Shown: positions 16,041-25,935, counted from the stretch's first letter. The stretch is DNA of 29,037 nucleotides from CAZRDB01 sp964598695 (GCA_964598695.1 CAZRDB010000046.1:1-29037); one strand, 5' to 3'. Translations and numbers: made by a program. Notes: a model not told the origin generated them from the sequence alone.

Positions 16041-17092
16041 ACCCAGACGACCAGCCCGAGCACCGCGGCGACGGCCGTCGTCGCGACCGAGGCCTCGGGG
16101 CCGAACGCGCCGCCGGTCAGCCAGTCGGGGCCGTCGGCCCGCACGGCGATGGCGCCGCGCAGCTCGAGCCCGCTCACCGGGAGATGCAGGACCAGGCCAA
16201 GGGTGTAGTTCCACGCGAAGTGGAAGCCGAGGGCGAACCAGAGCCGGCCGGTGAGCAGCACGGTGAGCGCCAGGAACAGGCCGATCAGGAAGACGTTGGC
16301 GATCCCCAACCCGCCGGCGCCGGTGTTCGCCCCGTGTGCGCCCGCGAAGAGGAGGCTGCCCACGATGACGGCTCCGCGCGGCCCCCACGACTCCGCCAAG
16401 TTGCGCTGCAGGTAGCCGCGGAACGCGATCTCCTCACTGAACGCGGCGATCAGCAGTGGCAGGGCGAGCGCCAGAGGGGCCGCGGCGCCCGGCCAGTCGG
16501 GGTTCCAGCCGAGCCGGACCGGGCAGAGCCACGCCCAGAGGCCAAGGACCGCCGCGGGGCCGAGCAGGCCCACGAGGCCGCCGAGCAGCGCGTGCGGCCA
16601 GGCCGCGCGCACGAGTGGAGTCCCGAGCGTGTTCGCGGGGCGGAGGTCGAGAACGCGGCGGCAGAGGTAGGCCGAGGCGATGAGGACGGGCGACTCGCTG
16701 AGGCCCGAGAGGAGGAGGGTCGCCTCGCCCTCGGTCAGCGCGGATCGGGGGACGAACCGGAGCACGAGCGCCTCGACGAAGGCGCAGGCGGCGCCGGCGA
16801 TCGCCACCACGATGAGAGTGCCAGCCAGGAAGAGGAACGCGCGCACCCACGGCAGCACCGGCAGCGGCTCGACGACGCGCTCGGGCTTGCGGTAGGCGCG
16901 CCAGAGGTAGAACGGGAACCCGAGCGGGAAGGCGCAGAGCATCGAGACCGCCCACAGGAGGGCCTCGCCCGCGGAGACTCGACGCCGCGCGTCGCGGTAC
17001 GTGCCGAGGGCGGCGAGGAGAGGGACCAGCCCCAGGTAGACGGCCGCCGAGGCCAGCAGGACGGGATCGGCCCAGCCGTGGGCGTCGCTCAC
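15830..17092 (-). CDS. CPBP (CAAX/Abi) family intramembrane metalloprotease with extended antisense tail
   Basis: As read, 420 residues with eight or so hydrophobic helices. The three CPBP motifs are intact: EExxxR as EEIAFR (Glu220, Glu221, Arg225), FxxxH as FAGAH (His253) and HxxxN as HFAWN (His291, Asn295), so it should be a glutamate-type (Rce1-like) intramembrane protease. In bacteria these act in protein maturation or self-immunity. The last helix (VATTAVAAVLGLVVWVLLRR) ends near residue 355; the final ~57 residues are hydrophilic and lie antisense to the rhomboid gene, so they are probably not native. The start GTG 17092 overlaps the TGA of the upstream URO-D-like gene (GTGA), implying coupling. 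It is the last gene of the seven-gene minus-strand run. Confidence 0.85.
   Translation of the reverse strand: MSDAHGWADPVLLASAAVYLGLVPLLAALGTYRDARRRVSAGEALLWAVSMLCAFPLGFPFYLWRAYRKPERVVEPLPVLPWVRAFLFLAGTLIVVAIAGAACAFVEALVLRFVPRSALTEGEATLLLSGLSESPVLIASAYLCRRVLDLRPANTLGTPLVRAAWPHALLGGLVGLLGPAAVLGLWAWLCPVRLGWNPDWPGAAAPLALALPLLIAAFSEEIAFRGYLQRNLAESWGPRGAVIVGSLLFAGAHGANTGAGGLGIANVFLIGLFLALTVLLTGRLWFALGFHFAWNYTLGLVLHLPVSGLELRGAIAVRADGPDWLTGGAFGPEASVATTAVAAVLGLVVWVLLRRAGQHRETEVGARTGQPEAVEQPAGDEPGEVADVRDAVVAEEPEQVAPDHRGEPEDQDERAGEQLR
16000..16040. other. Stop-less convergent junction between rhomboid and CPBP genes
   Basis: On both strands recognisable protein families end here (rhomboid tail from the left, CPBP last helix from the right), but neither frame meets a stop. 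The plus-strand frame stays open to 17146 and the minus-strand frame to 15830. No intergenic sequence separates the two coding regions. This is the signature expected if a short intergenic segment carrying both stop codons were missing. Confidence 0.6.
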
Positions 17093-18071
17093 GGCCGCCC
17101 GACACCCTCGACGATCTCGGCGACGAGCGCGCGGTACCGGGCGTAGCGCGCGTAGGGGATGTCGCTTCGCACGCGCCCGTCGGCGAGCGGGACGAAGCCG
17201 CCCTCCTCGAGCAGCGGGGGCAACGTGCTCCGGAGCGTACGCCGGAGGGTCTCCTCCTCCTCGCGCAGCAGGTCCAGGTCGATCCCGCCGATCAGCCGCA
17301 GGCTGCGCCCGTACTCGCGCCGGAGCGCGCGGTAGTCCATCTCCTCCGCGTTGACCTCGCAGGCCCACAGGCAGTCGAAGCCCGCTTCGAGCACCTCGCC
17401 GACCAGTGCCCGCGCGTTCGCGTAGGTGATGAAGACCACCGTCTCGACGCCCCGCTCGCGGACCGCGTCGAGGATCGGGCGGTAGCGCGCGAGGACCAGC
17501 TCGCGGTACTGGCGCGGGCCGAGCAGGGGGCCGTTGTTGCCGCCGATCGGCTCGGAGAACGAGACGAAGTCGACCTGCACCTCCCGCAGCACGCGCTCGA
17601 CGAGTCCGCAGGCCAGCTCGGTATGCAGCTCAAGCACGCGGTGCACCTCGGCGGGGCGGTCGGCCATGGCCTCGATCAGCAGCTCGAACCGGCGCCAGTC
17701 GTGTACCCCGTGCGCGAGGAAGAAGCCGTGGTGGAGGGGCAGCTCGAGGATGTGGCCCGCCTCGCGCGCCTGGAGCGCTCGCGCGCGCCAGTCGTCGGGG
17801 AGACGGCCCGGCGCGTCGGGCGCAAGGCGGTCGGCCAGCTCGGCCTCGGGGATCTCGAGCGCGCCGCGTTCGCCGAAGTCGGGGATCGGATCGAGGCAGG
17901 CGGCGATCCGGTGGCGGCGGTCGGTGGGGAAGAGGTCGTAGGGGTCGGTCTCGGCGGGAAGGCCCTGCGCGCGCCAGGCCTCGAGGACGTCGTCGCGGAT
18001 CCCCTCTTCGAGGTACGGGGGCCGGTCGGCGGCGCCGAGGCGCATCGTCTGGCGGAACCGCTCCGCGCTGG

Positions 18072-18075
<4 letters not shown>
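17089..18075 (-). CDS. URO-D-fold protein lacking the metal-binding motif
   Basis: This 328-residue protein begins MTSAERFRQTMRLGAADRPP, the N-terminus of URO-D/MtaA-like proteins. DFVSFSEPIGGNNGPLLGP corresponds to the family's F-x-D/E-D-x-G...P segment, and GFDCLWACEVNAEEMDY and LRLIGGIDLDLL are the later barrel strands. Where MtaA-type enzymes carry H-x-C(G) to bind zinc, this protein reads VVFITYANARAL, so the metal site is missing. It is shorter than the other URO-D-like protein in this window (408 residues) and only distantly similar. Its ATG (18075-18073) overlaps the stop of the acyl-CoA synthetase as ATGA, and its own stop overlaps the CPBP start. Function is unknown; a non-heme role is likely. 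Confidence 0.8.
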
Positions 18076-19868
<1,793 letters not shown>

Positions 19869-19907
19869 GGGGGGCTTCTCTCCACGTTTGGATTGCCGGT
19901 GCTCCGG

Positions 19908-20741
19908 CTATGCGAGCGGCACGCCGGTCGCGCGAGCGACGGCCCGGATCGCCTCCGCCGCTTCGTCGTACTCCGCCTCGGTCGCGAGGTGCTCGGTCAC
20001 GAGCGGTGTCTCGGGGTCGAGCCGGTCGAGTTCCCGGAGCAGGACGGCGTAGTCGAGGCCGCCTCGTCCGGGGATCGTCTCGTTCAGGTGTGTCGTCAGC
20101 CGCGGCTCGAGGACGATGTCTTTCGCGTGGCAGCTTCGGATGTGCGGCCCCAGCGTGGTGACGAACTCGCGGATCAGGGCCCCGTTCGCGAAGTACCGCT
20201 GCGGGCTGCAGATGAGGTTCACGGGATCGAAGTGTACCGCGAAGCGTTCTCGGTTGACGGCCTCGATCAGCCGCACGTAGCTGTCGATCGAGTCCGGGTA
20301 CATCCAGGGCATGGTCTCCAGCGTGTAGTACGACCGGGTGGGCGCTACCTCGTCGATGATCTCGCGGACGCTGGCGACCACCAGATCGAAGGTCTCCGCA
20401 GTCAGGTTGCGCGGATCGGGCCCGTCCCACTGCGCGCCCCGGCTGCCGCAGATGTTCACGCAGCAGCGCGCGCCGACGCGATCGGCCAGGTGAAGGCGAC
20501 TCTTGCACAGGGCTCTTGCCGCGGCGGCCGCACCCGGGTCCTCGGCGAGCGGGTTGCTCCAGGCGCCGACCTCGGCGATCACGAGTCCTGCCGCGCGCGC
20601 GGCCGCGGCGTAGGCGTCCAGCACGTCGAGGTCCTCGGTGTGGGTGGGCATCGAGACGGCGCCGTAGCCCCGTGCGCGCTGGTAGGCCACCCACGCCCCG
20701 GGGGAGGCGGTGTCGCCCTGCCACATCGTGCCGAACCGCAT
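19908..20741 (-). CDS. Sugar phosphate isomerase/epimerase (xylose-isomerase-like TIM barrel)
   Basis: This 277-residue cytoplasmic protein has an AP-endonuclease-2/xylose-isomerase-type barrel. The expected divalent-metal ligands are visible at strand ends: Glu in YTLETMPWMYP, Asp in VHFDPVNLICSP, His in SCHAKDI and Glu in LVTEHL. These enzymes isomerise or epimerise sugars, inositols or hydroxy-keto acids; the substrate cannot be read from sequence. ATG 20741 has GGAAGGGAG about 6 bases upstream. It lies 44 bases after cdaR and 39 bases before the acyl-CoA ligase on the same strand. In many bacteria glmM follows cdaR; here this sugar-metabolism gene takes that place. Confidence 0.88.
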   Translation of the reverse strand: MRFGTMWQGDTASPGAWVAYQRARGYGAVSMPTHTEDLDVLDAYAAAARAAGLVIAEVGAWSNPLAEDPGAAAAARALCKSRLHLADRVGARCCVNICGSRGAQWDGPDPRNLTAETFDLVVASVREIIDEVAPTRSYYTLETMPWMYPDSIDSYVRLIEAVNRERFAVHFDPVNLICSPQRYFANGALIREFVTTLGPHIRSCHAKDIVLEPRLTTHLNETIPGRGGLDYAVLLRELDRLDPETPLVTEHLATEAEYDEAAEAIRAVARATGVPLA

Positions 20742-20785
20742 GCCGCTCCCTTCCCGCCCGGCCGATCGCGCCGGACGCCGCTCCG

Positions 20786-21727
20786 CTAGGGCTTCCGGAT
20801 CTCGACCGACACCTTGACCGTGCTCTCGCGGTAGGGCGTGATCCCCTCGGGGGGACGAAGGCTCGTGCTGATCTCGAACGGGCCGGTGCGGCCCGTGAGG
20901 TCGATCGGGGCCGTCTCGACCGCCGCCAGCGACTGGAGCAGCTCCGGTGGGCCGGAGACCTGCACGGAGGGGGGCGTGACGGTGATCCGGCCCAGCTCCA
21001 GCCCTTCGGCCAGTGTGCCGGAGGTCACGGCGCGCACCGGCGTCTCGACCGAGGGCACCGTCGCGTTCACGCGGACACGGCTGGGCTCGAGGGTGACGTC
21101 GGTGGCCTCGAGCGACTTGCTGTCTTGGGTGAGCAACAGGATGTAGTGGCTGTCGTCCCAGCCCTGCCGCAGCAGAGCCGGGGCCCAGACCTGGGCCTCG
21201 ACGACGCTGACGCGATCGACGATGTCCTTGGGCCCGGTCACCTTGACCTCGGCGGGCGACGGCTTCGGGGCGGGCACGGTCGAGGCGTCGGGCCCGGTCA
21301 CGCGCACCCGCACGGCGACCAGTTTGGAGTCGAGGGTGCGGAGCGAGATCACCTCGGGCGCGATGGAGAGCACATCGACGCCCCGAACATCGCCGGCGAT
21401 CGTGACGACCACGCGGCCCGAGGCGTCCATCGAGGCCGGGTCGACCTGGGCCGTCAGCTCGGCCTGGAGGCGCTCGGGGTCGATCGAGTCGCTGGGACCC
21501 AGCACGGTGATCGAGACCTTGTCGGGCTCGGGCTTCGTGGACATGCCCTCGGGCACCGCGCCGACGACGGTGACGGGCATCTCGACCGTCCGCTCGACCA
21601 CCGGGTTGACGGAGATCGTGCGGGTCACCCAGATCCCGATCCCGAGCACGATGGCCAGGATCGCGCGAACCAGCGCCTGGCTGCGGCGGGCCGACGAGCT
21701 GTGGGGAGTGGCGCCGAGGTCGGTCAT
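20786..21727 (-). CDS. cdaR: CdaR family regulator of diadenylate cyclase (YbbR domains)
   Basis: This 313-residue protein has one N-terminal membrane anchor (about residues 18-40, RAILAIVLGIGIWVT) followed by an extracytoplasmic beta-rich region with about three YbbR-like repeats: (1) VVERTVEMPVTVVGAVPEG to LISLRTLD-type strand, (2) AEVKVTGPKDIVDRVSVVEA and on, (3) TPVRAVTSGTLAEGLELGRI with SVQVSGPPELLQSL and PYRESTVKVSVEI. YbbR/CdaR proteins bind CdaA in the membrane and modulate c-di-AMP synthesis. ATG 21727 follows the cdaA stop with only one base between, so the two are certainly co-expressed. The repeats are degenerate, so their boundaries are approximate. Confidence 0.9.
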   Translation of the reverse strand: MTDLGATPHSSSARRSQALVRAILAIVLGIGIWVTRTISVNPVVERTVEMPVTVVGAVPEGMSTKPEPDKVSITVLGPSDSIDPERLQAELTAQVDPASMDASGRVVVTIAGDVRGVDVLSIAPEVISLRTLDSKLVAVRVRVTGPDASTVPAPKPSPAEVKVTGPKDIVDRVSVVEAQVWAPALLRQGWDDSHYILLLTQDSKSLEATDVTLEPSRVRVNATVPSVETPVRAVTSGTLAEGLELGRITVTPPSVQVSGPPELLQSLAAVETAPIDLTGRTGPFEISTSLRPPEGITPYRESTVKVSVEIRKP

Positions 21728-21728
21728 G

Positions 21729-22526
21729 CTAGCTCCCCCACCACCCTTGGAGCCCCGGCGCTCGGGCCTCGCCGAGCAGGGAGCTGAGCGTCGCCCGGAG
21801 CGTGTCGCGCGACAGCCGGTGCTGGAGCCGGCCCGAGACGGCCAGCGAGACGGCGCCGGTCTCCTCGGAGACGACCAGGCAGACGGCGTCGGTCTGCTCC
21901 GAGAGCCCCAGCGCGGCACGGTGCCTCATCCCCAGGCTCACGTGCAGTTCCGGGTTGGTGGAGGTCGGGAAGTAGCACGAGGCCGCGATGGCGCGGTTGC
22001 CGGAGATGACCAGGCCGCCGTCGTGCAGCGGGTTGTTCGGGAAGAAGATGCAGCTCAGTAGCTCGACGCTCAGTCGGGCGTCCAGCCGGCTGCCGGAGAG
22101 GACGATGTCGGACAGCGGCGCGGCCCGCTCGACCGCGATCAGGGCGCCGGTGCGTTTCGAGGAGAGCGCGGCGCAGGTATCGACGAGCGTGTCGACCACG
22201 CCGCCCGTCGGCCGCGAGGAGCGCCGGTAGGCGCCGCCGATCTGCGCGAGCACGGTGCGGATCTCGGGCTGAAAGAGGATCAGGAGGCCGACGACGCCGG
22301 GGACCAGTGCCTGGTGCATCACCCAGTGCATCACGGGCAGGTAGCGGGCCGAGACCACGTAGAGCAGGCCGACGACGGCAACGCCGCCGGCGACGCGCCA
22401 GGCGCGGGTGCGCGCCAGGGCCGTGACCGCGATGTGCGTCAGCACCACGATGGAGGCCATGTCGACCCAGTCGCGGACGGACGCGCGCGTGAAGGCTTGG
22501 ATGATCTGGAAGACGAGATCCTGCAT
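21729..22526 (-). CDS. cdaA: Diadenylate cyclase CdaA
   Basis: This 265-residue membrane enzyme makes cyclic di-AMP from two ATP. Three N-terminal helices (about 20-38, 43-62 and 72-90, the last ending LLILFQPEIR) precede a DisA_N/DAC domain with FFPNNPLHDGG (169-171) and LGMRHRAALGLSE (Arg201-His202-Arg203). Compared with well-studied CdaA enzymes, the DGA motif reads DGG and the Thr before RHR is Met; both are conservative-looking changes beside the nucleotide, so activity is likely but not proven. The start ATG 22526 has GGAG 7 bases upstream. It is preceded at 45 bases by the MshEN/PilB-like gene and followed after one base by cdaR. c-di-AMP usually controls potassium and osmolyte transport and cell-wall homeostasis. 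Confidence 0.95.
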   Translation of the reverse strand: MQDLVFQIIQAFTRASVRDWVDMASIVVLTHIAVTALARTRAWRVAGGVAVVGLLYVVSARYLPVMHWVMHQALVPGVVGLLILFQPEIRTVLAQIGGAYRRSSRPTGGVVDTLVDTCAALSSKRTGALIAVERAAPLSDIVLSGSRLDARLSVELLSCIFFPNNPLHDGGLVISGNRAIAASCYFPTSTNPELHVSLGMRHRAALGLSEQTDAVCLVVSEETGAVSLAVSGRLQHRLSRDTLRATLSSLLGEARAPGLQGWWGS

Positions 22527-22571
22527 GGGCGCTCCGGTTCGCTCGGTCCCTGCCTTTCCGGCCCGTCGGGG

Positions 22572-24269
22572 TCAGCTCTCGGTGGCCTGAAGGTGCAGCG
22601 AGAGTTCGTCGGCCGTCGTGAAGCCGCCGCGGGCCTGCTCGAGGGCGGCCTCGGCGGCCGAGACGTAGACGTACGGGGTCATCGCGGCGCGCAGCTCGTC
22701 ACCGTTGAGGCCACGCGTGATGGCAACGCGGACCCGGGCATCGCAGCGGAGCGCCCCGTAGACACTGACGGTGCCGGAGGCGCCGCTGTTCAAGCAGCGC
22801 TCGCATCCGGCTCCGGCGTAGAACGGGCCGTGGGCCTCGCGTCCGAGGGTGCGGGCCAGCTCGGCCATCGCCATCGCGGAGGGCTGCACCTCGGCCCGGC
22901 AGTGGTCGCAGACCCGGCGGAGTGAGTGGTGCGAGAGCACGAGCGAGAGGGCGTGGGCGAGCAGCCGGCGGTTGACGTTCATGTCGAGCAGCCGTCGGAG
23001 CGCCTCGACGCAGTTGCTGGCGGGCAGGCCGCAGATCACGGTGCGGCCGTCCAGCGCGGCCTCGAGGGCCACCTCGGCCGACTCCCGGTCGCGGATCTGC
23101 GAGACGACGAGCACGTCGGGATCCTGCTGCAGTGCGACGCGCAGGGTCCCGGCGAGACCGGAAGGGTTGAGGCCGGCATCGACGCGCGCCACGCCCGGGA
23201 GGCCGCCCAGCGAGAATGCGTCCTCAACGGCGACCACGTTGCACTCGTCGACCGAGATCCACGACAGGCAGGCGCGCATGGTCTGGCGCCGGCCGCGAGA
23301 GAGCATGCCGGTGACGAGGATCGCCGCCCCCTCCGAGGAGAGCGCGTTGTAGAGGAAGTCCTGGGCCTGCGTCGGCACGCCGATCTCGTCGAGGCCCTGG
23401 ATGGGCTCCTCGGGCGGCAGCACCTTGAGCACCGTGCGGGCGCCGCGGCCGGTCCGGGCGACCGTGACCTGAAGGTCGATCGAGCGGTCGAGGCAGACCG
23501 CCCGGATGTGGCCGCGCGGCGAGACGGCGAGCGGATCGCCGATGCCGGCGGCCTCGGCGAGAGCCGCAAGCAGGGCCGGGTGCGAGTGCGAGGGCAGCAG
23601 GAGGCCGTCGCGCAGCCGGCCCTCGATCCGGTACCGGAGGAGCACGCCGGTGGCCCGGGGGTCGATGATCAGCTCCTCGGCGCCGACGCTGAGCGCATTG
23701 CCGATGATGAGCGCGAGGATCCGGCGGGCCGCTTGCCGGACCATCGCCTCGTCTTCCTGGAACTCGTAGTCGCGGCCGAAGTCGCCCAGGATGTCCACAT
23801 GCTCGGTCGGCGGCAGGGAGCGGCTCAGGGTCTCGAGGGCCTCGGCGCGGCCCAGGCGACTGGCCAGCGAGGCCAGGATGTCGGCGCCCAGTGAGACGGC
23901 ACGGCCGGAGAGGGCCGGCACGGCGTCGCGCGCGCGGTTGTACAGCGTGTCATCGAGCGGTTCGGCCATCGCGAGGCGGAGGGCGCCGTCCGGCCGGCGA
24001 ACGGGAGCGACGAGGTTGTCGGTGCAGAAGTCGAGGCTGAGCGAGCGGAGCGCGTCGTCATCGACGGCGAGCTGCTCCGGTCCGAGCGAGGGGATGGCGA
24101 GCTGCTTGGCGAGCGCCCGGGAGATCTCGAGGTAGGACACGGCGCCCATGTCGGCGAGAATCTCGCCCAGGCGCCCCCCGTGCTGCACCTGGTGGTCGAG
24201 AGCCGCCTGTAGATCGTCCTCGCCGACGAGTCCGGCCTTCAGCAGGATGTCGCCGAGACGCTCCGCCAT
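22572..24269 (-). CDS. MshEN-domain protein with a degenerate GspE/PilB-type ATPase domain (probable pseudo-ATPase)
   Basis: This 565-residue protein looks like a type IV pilus/type II secretion assembly ATPase. Residues 4-27 (RLG...L...L...Q) and 33-56 (RLG...L...L...Q) are two 24-residue MshEN motifs separated by 5 residues, the known c-di-GMP-binding arrangement. The rest aligns with GspE: VAVEDAFSLGGLPG (Asp-box region), ALQQDPDVLVV, and a zinc tetracysteine C454-x-x-C457...C489-x-x-C492. Catalysis looks lost: Walker A (GPTGSGKTT in active members) reads GMLSRGRRQT (321-330), with the invariant Lys an Arg; the Walker B Glu is Gln391 (SQIRD for GEIRD); the His-box HTND is PASN. The frame is intact, which argues for a selected non-hydrolysing role, perhaps c-di-GMP sensing. 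GGAGG lies about 8 bases before ATG 24269. It leads the cdaA-cdaR unit. Confidence 0.85.
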   Translation of the reverse strand: MAERLGDILLKAGLVGEDDLQAALDHQVQHGGRLGEILADMGAVSYLEISRALAKQLAIPSLGPEQLAVDDDALRSLSLDFCTDNLVAPVRRPDGALRLAMAEPLDDTLYNRARDAVPALSGRAVSLGADILASLASRLGRAEALETLSRSLPPTEHVDILGDFGRDYEFQEDEAMVRQAARRILALIIGNALSVGAEELIIDPRATGVLLRYRIEGRLRDGLLLPSHSHPALLAALAEAAGIGDPLAVSPRGHIRAVCLDRSIDLQVTVARTGRGARTVLKVLPPEEPIQGLDEIGVPTQAQDFLYNALSSEGAAILVTGMLSRGRRQTMRACLSWISVDECNVVAVEDAFSLGGLPGVARVDAGLNPSGLAGTLRVALQQDPDVLVVSQIRDRESAEVALEAALDGRTVICGLPASNCVEALRRLLDMNVNRRLLAHALSLVLSHHSLRRVCDHCRAEVQPSAMAMAELARTLGREAHGPFYAGAGCERCLNSGASGTVSVYGALRCDARVRVAITRGLNGDELRAAMTPYVYVSAAEAALEQARGGFTTADELSLHLQATES

Positions 24270-24340
24270 GCCTGCACCTCCGCCGCTATCGAAAGGGGTG
24301 GTTTCGCTCCGTTGGCGCGTGGACCCTCCCCGAAGAACAA

Positions 24341-24367
24341 GGCCCCGTCTGCGAGGCGGACGGGGCC
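24341..24367 (-). terminator. Strong hairpin with downstream T-rich stretch on the minus strand
   Basis: The arms GGCCCCGTCTGC and GCGGACGGGGCC pair over 12 bp (one G-U) around a 3-base loop. On the minus strand the stem is followed at once by TTGTTCTT, as in intrinsic terminators; on the plus strand no T-run follows. It lies 71 bases upstream of the pseudo-ATPase start, so on the minus strand it sits in that gene's leader or stops antisense transcription from the NlpC/P60 gene. It could be an attenuator. Confidence 0.55.
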
Positions 24368-24393
24368 GGTGCGGAAAGCGTGCAGTTGCGTGG

Positions 24394-24420
24394 TTGTCTC
24401 ACGGGCCAAACCCGTAGAAT
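24394..24420 (+). promoter_or_regulatory. Candidate sigma-70-type promoter for the NlpC/P60 gene
   Basis: TTGTCT at 24394-24399 and TAGAAT at 24415-24420 are separated by 15 bases (16 if the -35 is shifted by one). TAGAAT matches the -10 consensus at five of six positions, rare in DNA of this composition. It would start transcripts near 24427, leaving a leader of about 60 bases before ATG 24490. The spacing is slightly short. Confidence 0.45.
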
Positions 24421-24489
24421 GAGGGATCGGTTCAACGCGCGGGCTCGCGGAGTGCGAACCGCGCGCGGGAAGGAACGTCGAATCCGGGT

Positions 24490-25935
24490 ATGAGCGCGCT
24501 GCGTGCCGTCTGTGGGCCCCGATCCATCTGGCTGCTGTTGCCACTGCTGGCGCCGGCGGTCTGGGCACAGGCGCCACAGTACTGCCTGGAGCCCGAGACG
24601 GCCGTGCATCGGTCTCCCGACCCCGCTTCCGAGGTGATCGGGACTCTCGCCCGCGGCGACGAGGTCCGCGTCCGCGGCGAGCAGGGCGTCTGGCGCCGGG
24701 TCTCGGCCGCGCGGGTCAGCGCCCCCGGCTGGGTGCCCTCGTGGCGGATCTCCCCCACGCCCCCGGATGGCAAGGGCGACCTCTCGGTCGTGACGACGAC
24801 ACCGGACGTCAACGTCCGGCAGGAGGCGAGCGCCGAGTCCGGGCTGGTCGCCATCCTGCCGCGGGGGACGGGCCTGACGGTGCTCTCGAGCCGCGGCGAG
24901 TGGCGCCAGGTCCGGATCGCGGGGTCGAAGCTCGCCGGCTGGGTGCCCTCGTGGGCCGTGGAGCCCGGCGCGGCGCCCGCGCGGCAGGCGGCCGCCCCCG
25001 AGGTGGTCGCGGCGCCCGACCGCGGCCAGATGCGCTACATCAACGGCGACAACGTCTACCTCCGGAAGGGCCCCTCGATCGAGACCGAGCCCTCGGCGAT
25101 CCTCGCCAAGAGCACGGTGGTCTACCCGGTCGACGTGGCCGGCGAGTGGGTGCGTGTGCGGATCCATGAAGGCCCGGAGGGCTGGGTCTGCCGGGTCTAC
25201 CTCTCGGAGAAGCCGGACCTCGCGCCCGCGGGCAGCTACCTCGTGGGCCCCGAGCCGACCTCGCGCCCCGAGATCCCCCAGAACAGCGACGAGCTGCGAG
25301 ACAACGAGGGGATGGTCTACCAGGAGACGGCGAGCGTCCGCTCGGGCTCCTCGAGCGAGTTCCCGGCCATCGCGACCATGCCGGCCGGCGTGGTCTTCCA
25401 GATCACGGGAGAGGCGAACGGCTGGTACCAGGCGCTCTTCCCCGACGGCACCCGGGGCTGGATCGCGAGCTGGATGTGCGTCGCCAACCGCATGCCCGAG
25501 GACCTGCCGTCCATGTTCCAGCAGATCCCCACGGAGCCGGAGCCCACGGCGCCGGCGCCCCAGGTGAGCCAGTACGGCGCGTACCTGACCCGCCTCGCCA
25601 TGGGTCAGATCGGCAAGCCGTACATCTGGGGAGCCGAGTCGCCCTCCGTGGGTTTCGACTGCTCCGGCCTGCTGTACTGGTGTCACCGGCAGATCGGCAT
25701 CCAGCTCCCGCGCACGACGTTCGGGCAGTGGAAGGTGGGCCGGCTGATCCAGCCGCAGGACCTCCAGCCGGGCGATTGCATCTACTTCCATCGCAGCAGC
25801 CGCGGCCCCGAGCACTGCGGGATGTACGTGGGCAACGGCTGGTTCATCCATGCCCCCGGCCGTGGGAAGCGTGTCCGCTACCAGCGGCTGATCGAGCGCG
25901 CGCGCGACTACGTGTGCGCCCGGAGGATGTACTAG
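24490..25935 (+). CDS. Exported NlpC/P60 cell-wall endopeptidase with four SH3b domains
   Basis: This 481-residue protein has a signal peptide (RSIWLLLPLLAPAVWAQA). Four SH3b repeats follow at about residues 33-87, 100-157, 181-239 and 275-332, each with the x-V-R/Y-x-x-P/A-S...G...W-x-x-V pattern (for example VNVRQEASAESG, VYLRKGPSIETE). The C-terminal NlpC/P60 papain-like domain (about 360-481) has the catalytic triad: Cys391 in FDCSGLLYW, His442 in PEHCGMYVGNG and His454 in FIHAPG. It should cleave peptidoglycan stem peptides, the SH3b domains targeting the wall. AAGGA lies about 13 bases before ATG 24490, a long spacing. The lipoprotein gene begins on the base after its stop. Confidence 0.93.
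   Translation: MSALRAVCGPRSIWLLLPLLAPAVWAQAPQYCLEPETAVHRSPDPASEVIGTLARGDEVRVRGEQGVWRRVSAARVSAPGWVPSWRISPTPPDGKGDLSVVTTTPDVNVRQEASAESGLVAILPRGTGLTVLSSRGEWRQVRIAGSKLAGWVPSWAVEPGAAPARQAAAPEVVAAPDRGQMRYINGDNVYLRKGPSIETEPSAILAKSTVVYPVDVAGEWVRVRIHEGPEGWVCRVYLSEKPDLAPAGSYLVGPEPTSRPEIPQNSDELRDNEGMVYQETASVRSGSSSEFPAIATMPAGVVFQITGEANGWYQALFPDGTRGWIASWMCVANRMPEDLPSMFQQIPTEPEPTAPAPQVSQYGAYLTRLAMGQIGKPYIWGAESPSVGFDCSGLLYWCHRQIGIQLPRTTFGQWKVGRLIQPQDLQPGDCIYFHRSSRGPEHCGMYVGNGWFIHAPGRGKRVRYQRLIERARDYVCARRMY

Larger units (their letters stand above)
24270..24489. other. Divergent intergenic region between pseudo-ATPase and NlpC/P60 genes
   Basis: At 220 bases this is the longest gap in the window. It holds a strong hairpin (24341-24367), a plausible plus-strand promoter (24394-24420), and a GC-rich imperfect dyad further on (GGTTC...GAACC, CGCGCGG...CCGCGCG, about 24430-24470). 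I see no ydaO-type c-di-AMP riboswitch or GEMM c-di-GMP riboswitch consensus on either strand, though both would have suited the flanking genes. Confidence 0.45.

Noticed and set aside
24270..24489. Possible ydaO (c-di-AMP) or GEMM (c-di-GMP) riboswitch upstream of the wall hydrolase or pseudo-ATPase
   Set aside because: Context is tempting, but the conserved core sequences of either riboswitch are not present on either strand.
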